A stretch of 9,165 bases of DNA, from positions 1 to 9,165 of the forward strand of contig CAZHDF010000142.1 of NCBI GenBank assembly GCA_964531525.1. Reading direction: 5' to 3'. The stretch comes from CAYYWV01 sp964531525. Lineage in GTDB: Bacteria; Pseudomonadota; Alphaproteobacteria; JAAXGF01. Positions 5,704 to 9,165 of this stretch are shown here, in pieces (within the stretch, counting starts at the first letter, position 1; each line of letters opens with the position of its first letter). The notes below the pieces were generated by a model. That model was not told the DNA's origin. It was given only the letters and a program-made list of their open reading frames with translations, and made no database searches. Both the position numbers and the translations under genes were made by a program.

Positions 5704-6726
5704 GTGAAAAGACCCAAGATACTTTTCCATGCTTTATGGCTCGCCGGCGCGCTCGCCGCCGGTCTTGCCTTTCCCGCCAAGGCGGCCGACAAGCCGACCC
5801 TGACGGTCTATACCTATTCGTCCTTCGTCTCGGACTGGGGCCCCGGCCCCGCGATCAAGAAGGCCTTCGAGGCCGAATGCGATTGCACGCTCGATTTCGT
5901 CGGCCTCGACGCGAGCGCCACGATTCTCGCGCGCCTGCGGCTCGAAGGCGAGCGCGCCAAGGCCGACGTGGTGCTCGGCCTCGACACCAACACCATGGCC
6001 GAGGCGCGCGCGACCGGCCTGCTCGCCCCGCACGGGGCCGATCTCGGCGCGCTCGCGCTGCCGGTCCCGTGGGACGACGACGTCTTCGTGCCGGTCGATT
6101 ACGGCTGGTTCGCCTTCGTCTACGACCGCACCCGCCTCGCCGAGGCGCCCCGGAGCCTGAAGGCCCTGGTCGACGACGCGAACGGGCCCAAGATCCTGAT
6201 CGAGGACCCGCGCACCTCGACCCCGGGGCTCGGACTTCTTCTGTGGATGCGCAAGGTCTACGGCGAGCGCGCGGGCGCGGCCTGGGCGCGGCTCCGCCCC
6301 CGGGTGCTCGCGGTGACCAAGAGCTGGAGCGAGGCCTATGGCATGTTCCTCAAGGGCGAGGCGCCGCTGGTGCTGAGCTACACCACCTCGCCCGCCTATC
6401 ACGCGATCGTCGAGAAGGACGACCGCTTCGCCGCCGCCCTGTTCGCCGAGGGCAACTACCTCCAGATCGAGGTCGCCGCAAGGCTGAAGAACGCGAGGGA
6501 ACCATTGCTGGCCAAGCGCTTCCTCACCTTCATCGTCTCGCCGGCGTTCCAGAAGACGATTCCGACCGGAAACTGGATGTACCCGGTCATCGACCTCGCC
6601 GACGCCCTGCCGCCGGCCTTCGCCGCGCTGCCGAGGCCCGCGAAGACCCTTCTCCATGCGCCCGAGGAGGCGGCGGCCGGACGCAAGGCCTGGATCGCCG
6701 AGTGGCTCGAGGCGATGAGCCGCTGA
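5704..6726 (+). CDS. thiB: Thiamine/TPP ABC transporter, periplasmic binding protein
   Basis: ThiB is the periplasmic receptor that binds thiamine, thiamine phosphate and TPP and delivers them to ThiPQ. From the GTG at 5704 the protein has 340 residues, close to the family length. The N terminus is a Sec signal peptide: KRPK, a hydrophobic core LWLAGALAAGLAF, and a likely cleavage after AKA at residue 27. The mature part shows ThiB signatures: LTVYTYSSFVSDWGPGPAIKK with AFEAECDC soon after it, ADVVLGLDTNT, DYGWFAFVYD, EDPRTSTPGLGLLLWMRKVYG (GLGLLLWM core), KSWSEAYGMFLKGEAPLVLS, YTTSPAYH, and IPTGNWMYPV near the C terminus. A TTG at 5692 is also in frame but overlaps the ribosome binding site GGAGGAA at 5694-5700, so the GTG is the better start. 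The TPP riboswitch upstream and thiP/thiQ downstream agree with this call. The stop overlaps the thiP start as TGATG. Confidence 0.97.
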   Translation: MKRPKILFHALWLAGALAAGLAFPAKAADKPTLTVYTYSSFVSDWGPGPAIKKAFEAECDCTLDFVGLDASATILARLRLEGERAKADVVLGLDTNTMAEARATGLLAPHGADLGALALPVPWDDDVFVPVDYGWFAFVYDRTRLAEAPRSLKALVDDANGPKILIEDPRTSTPGLGLLLWMRKVYGERAGAAWARLRPRVLAVTKSWSEAYGMFLKGEAPLVLSYTTSPAYHAIVEKDDRFAAALFAEGNYLQIEVAARLKNAREPLLAKRFLTFIVSPAFQKTIPTGNWMYPVIDLADALPPAFAALPRPAKTLLHAPEEAAAGRKAWIAEWLEAMSR

Positions 6727-8341
6727 TGGCGNNNNNNNNNNNNNNNNNNNNNNNNNNNNNNNNNNNNNNNNNNNNNNNNNNNNNNNNNNNNNNNNNNNNN
6801 NNNNNNNNNNNNNNNNNNNNNNNNNNNNNNNCGCCGCGCCGCCGGGCGCCGCCGCCGGCATCTGGAACGACGCCTATATCGGCCGCGTGGTGCTGTTCAC
6901 CATCTGGCAGGCGGCCTTGTCGGCGCTGCTCTCGGTCGGGCTCGGGATCGTCGTCGCCCGGGCGCTCGCCCGGCGCGCGGCGTTTCCGGGGCGGCGCGCG
7001 ATCCTGCGCCTGTTCGGCCTGCCGCTGGTGATCCCGGTGATCGTCGCGGTGCTCGGGATCGTCTCGATCTACGGCCGCGAGGGGATCGTGACCCGGGCCT
7101 TCGCCGCGCTCGGCTGGGACGCGGACGGCTATCTCTACGGGCTTCCCGGCATTCTGATCGCCCATGTCTTCTTCAACCTGCCGCTTTCGGTGCGCCTGCT
7201 GCTGTTCACCTGGCAGGCGGTGCCGGGCGAGACCTGGCGGCTTTGCGCCCAGCTCGGCATGCGCTCGGGGCAGATCTTCCGGCTCGTCGAATGGCCGATG
7301 CTGCGCGCCGCGATCCCGGGGGTCGCCGGGCTCGTGTTCCTGCTCTGCTTCATGAGCTTCACGGTCGTGCTCACCCTCGGCGGCGGACCGGCGGCGACGA
7401 TCATCGAGGTCGCGATCTATCAGGCGCTCAGGCTCGACTTCGACCTCGCCCGCGCGGTCACGCTGGCGCTCGTCCAGATCGTGCTCTCCGGAGCCTTCGT
7501 CGCGCTCGGCCTGCGCTTCGCCCGCGCGCCCGCGAGCGCCCCGACCGAGGGGCGCGCGAGCGACCGGCCCGATCTCGCGGGACGCGCGGGGCGCTGGGGC
7601 GACGCCTGCGCGATCGCGCTCGCGACGCTGTTCGTGGCGCTGCCGCTCGCCGCGGTCTTGGCGGCGGGCATCAGCGGGCCGCTAGCGGCGGTTCTCGGCG
7701 ACGCGGCGCTGTGGCGGGCGGCGGCGCGCAGCCTCGCGATCGCCTTGAGCGCGGGACTGCTCTCGCTCGCGCTCGGCTGGGGAATCGTGATCACCAGCCG
7801 CGAGCTCGCCGCGCGGCGCCACCGCCCGCGGCTCGCCGACGCGATCGAGGCGAGCGGCTCGCTGGTCCTGGTGGTCTCGCCGATCGTGCTCGGCACCGGC
7901 TTGTTCGTGCTTCTCCTGCCGCTGGTCGACGTGCTCTCGGTCGGGCTCGGGCTGGTGGTGGTCGTCAACGCGGTGATGGGGCTTCCCTACGTGATCCGGC
8001 TTCTCGCGCCGCCCGCGCGCCGCATGGCCGAGCATCACGACCGGCTTTGCGCGAGCCTCGGCATCGCGGGGCTCGACCGGCTGCGGCTGATCGACTGGCC
8101 GGCGCTGCGTCGGCCGGCGGCGTTGGCGCTCGCGCTCGCCTCGGCGCTCGCGATGGGCGATCTCGGCGCGATCGCGCTGTTCGGCACCCGCGAGACGGCG
8201 ACATTGCCGCTCCTTCTTTACCAGCGCATGGGGAGCTACCGGCTCGACGAGGCGGCGGTGACCGCGCTCGTCCTGGTGACGATGTGCCTGCTTCTGTTCG
8301 TGGCCGTCGAGCGCGGGGTGGGCGGCCGCGACCATGCCTGA
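6726..8341 (+). CDS. thiP: Thiamine/TPP ABC transporter permease (interrupted by assembly gap)
   Basis: ThiP is the fused, duplicated inner-membrane permease of the thiamine importer, usually about 530 residues with twelve membrane helices. The likely start is the ATG at 6726 (TGATG with the thiB stop), but all except two of the first codons fall in the N run at 6732-6831. Readable sequence resumes in frame at 6833, just before GIWNDAYIGRVV. About eleven hydrophobic segments follow. Two EAA-type loops that dock on the ATPase are visible: QLGMRSGQIFRLVEWP (about 7252-7300) and SLGIAGLDRLRLIDWPALRR (about 8053-8112), as expected of a duplicated permease. HVFFNLPLSVRLLL and GGGPAATIIEVAIYQAL are close to what I recall of ThiP. 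A GTG at 6887 is the first start codon after the gap, but lies inside a helix and is an artefact. The gene overlaps thiQ by eight bases. Confidence 0.93.
6732..6831. other. 100-N assembly gap inside thiP
   Basis: A run of exactly 100 N is the usual placeholder for a scaffold gap of unknown size. It removes the N terminus and probably the first membrane helix of ThiP. The frame of the ATG at 6726 and the frame after the gap disagree with 100 bases, so the true length is probably different (2 modulo 3). Confidence 0.98.
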
Positions 8342-9050
8342 AAAGGCCGGGATCGCGCTCAGGGACGTCCGGTTCCGCTACGAGGACATGGAGATGCTCT
8401 TCGCCCTCGACGTCGCGCCGGGGGCGTCCTTCGCGCTGATCGGCCCGTCGGGCGCGGGCAAGTCGACGCTGATCGCGCTGATCGCGGGGTTCGAGCGGCC
8501 GCTCGCGGGGCGCGTGCTGATCGGCGGGCGCGACGTGACCGACGCGCCGCCCGCCGAGCGCCCGGTGACCACGCTTTTCCAGGAGCACAACCTGTTTCCC
8601 CATCTCACCGTCGCGCGCAACCTGGGCCTCGGGATCGACCCGGGCTTGCGGCTCGACGCGGCCGACTGGAAGCGCGTGGACGCGGCGCTCGAGCGCGTCG
8701 GGCTGGGGGGCATGGGCGCGCGCCTGCCGCGCCAGCTTTCGGGCGGCGAGCGTCAGCGGGTGGCGCTCGCCCGCAGCCTGGTCCGCCGCCGCCCGGTGCT
8801 GCTGCTCGACGAGCCCTTCGCCGCGCTCGGCCCGGCGCTGCGCTTCGAGATGCTCGACCTGGTGGCCGAACTGCGCGCCGCCGCCGGGCTCACGGTGGTT
8901 CTCGTCAGTCACCAGCCCGAGGACGCGCGCCGCATCGCCGAGCGCGCGGCCTTCGTGCATGATGGCCGGATCCTCGCCGAGGGGCCGCTGCCGGCGCTGC
9001 TCGACGCGCCGCCGGTGCCCGAGCTCGCCGCCTACCTGGGCCGCGGTTGA
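8334..9050 (+). CDS. thiQ: Thiamine/TPP ABC transporter ATP-binding protein
   Basis: ThiQ is the cytosolic ATPase that drives thiamine uptake through ThiP. Its 238 residues are typical. Visible motifs in order: Walker A GPSGAGKST at 37-45 (K43), Q-loop LFQEHNLFPHLTV at 81-93 (Q83), the ABC signature LSGGERQRV at 135-143, Walker B VLLLDEPF at 155-162 (D159, catalytic E160), and the switch histidine H193 in VSHQPEDARRIA. RPVTTLFQEHNLFPHLTVA and PGLRL resemble ThiQ specifically. The D-loop reads AALGP at 163-167 instead of the common SALDP, so its aspartate is a glycine; I believe this occurs in other ThiQ proteins but could not check. The ATG at 8334 lies within the end of thiP (eight-base overlap), so translation is coupled. 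It is the last gene of the operon; no intrinsic terminator is visible after it. Confidence 0.96.
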   Translation: MPEKAGIALRDVRFRYEDMEMLFALDVAPGASFALIGPSGAGKSTLIALIAGFERPLAGRVLIGGRDVTDAPPAERPVTTLFQEHNLFPHLTVARNLGLGIDPGLRLDAADWKRVDAALERVGLGGMGARLPRQLSGGERQRVALARSLVRRRPVLLLDEPFAALGPALRFEMLDLVAELRAAAGLTVVLVSHQPEDARRIAERAAFVHDGRILAEGPLPALLDAPPVPELAAYLGRG

Positions 9051-9165
9051 GCGCCGCCCCCCGAAAGCGGCCCCCGGCGGTCGAACAGGGTGAGCACCCA
9101 GGCCCCGCTCCGGGGATCGTGGCGCAGGATGTAGATCGCGCCGTCGTCGCCCGCGAGCTTGAAGT
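9032..9165 (-). CDS. C-terminal end of an unknown gene, convergent with thiQ (partial)
   Basis: The minus strand is open from the window edge to a TAG at 9034-9032 and gives 43 residues: FKLAGDDGAIYILRHDPRSG, then AWVLTLFDRRGPLSGGG and a short AQPRPR tail. Third codon positions are nearly all G or C, as in the proven genes here, and the alternating polar/hydrophobic pattern (IYILRHD, AWVLTLFD) looks like paired beta strands of a small domain. I do not recognise the family. The last 18 coding bases and the stop overlap the 3' end of thiQ (9032-9050) in a convergent arrangement. The rest of the gene lies beyond the window. Confidence 0.55.
   Translation of the reverse strand, partial: FKLAGDDGAIYILRHDPRSGAWVLTLFDRRGPLSGGGAQPRPR

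Noticed and set aside
6887..6889. GTG at 6887 as the thiP start
   Set aside because: It is only the first start codon after the N gap. Upstream sequence (GIWNDAYIGRV) continues in frame and belongs to the permease.
9051..9080. GC-rich inverted repeat after thiQ as an intrinsic terminator
   Set aside because: The pairing is short and irregular, there is no T-run, and the bases fit a coding frame on the minus strand.
1..9165. CRISPR array, tRNA, rRNA, insertion sequence or phage genes
   Set aside because: I looked for regularly spaced repeats, tRNA-like cloverleaf sequence, terminal inverted repeats and transposase or integrase motifs and saw none.

Overview
The window is very GC-rich (third codon positions almost all G or C) and reads as an alphaproteobacterial chromosome fragment, probably from a draft or metagenome assembly, because it contains a run of exactly 100 N. 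The argD-argF gene pair, the GTG starts, the TPP-riboswitch-led thiBPQ cassette and a TPR-plus-oxygenase-fold protein type that I associate with Rhodospirillales-like bacteria all fit that assignment. I cannot name a genus from sequence alone.

Layout. (1) 28-1026: a PLP-dependent enzyme of the D-cysteine desulfhydrase / L-cysteate sulfo-lyase (ACC-deaminase-like) family. (2) 1121-3160: a 679-residue protein with about eleven TPRs and a C-terminal domain that resembles a 2-oxoglutarate/Fe(II) oxygenase fold but seems to have lost two of its three metal ligands. (3) 3192-5364: a recognisable promoter, then argD and argF overlapping by ATGA. They encode acetylornithine aminotransferase and ornithine carbamoyltransferase, two steps of arginine synthesis. 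(4) 5365-5522: a non-coding spacer with a G-free pyrimidine tract and several hairpins, probably the end of the arg transcript. (5) 5523-9050: a predicted promoter, a TPP riboswitch and thiB-thiP-thiQ, a complete ABC importer for thiamine/TPP. The 5' end of thiP lies in the 100-N assembly gap. (6) 9032-9165: the 3' end of an unknown gene on the minus strand, converging on and overlapping the end of thiQ.

How the parts work together. ArgD makes N-acetylornithine from the semialdehyde, and ArgF carbamoylates ornithine to citrulline. ThiB captures thiamine in the periplasm, ThiP forms the membrane channel and ThiQ supplies ATP hydrolysis. When TPP is plentiful the riboswitch should hide the thiB ribosome binding site; a 9-nt segment downstream of the aptamer can pair either with the aptamer's 3' half or (in part) with the Shine-Dalgarno, which gives a plausible translational switch.

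Most of the window is ordinary metabolism. The points most worth a second look are the apparently metal-ligand-deficient oxygenase domain on the TPR protein and the detailed switch architecture of the thiB leader. I see no mobile element, CRISPR array, tRNA or rRNA, and no evidence for a wholly new multi-gene system.
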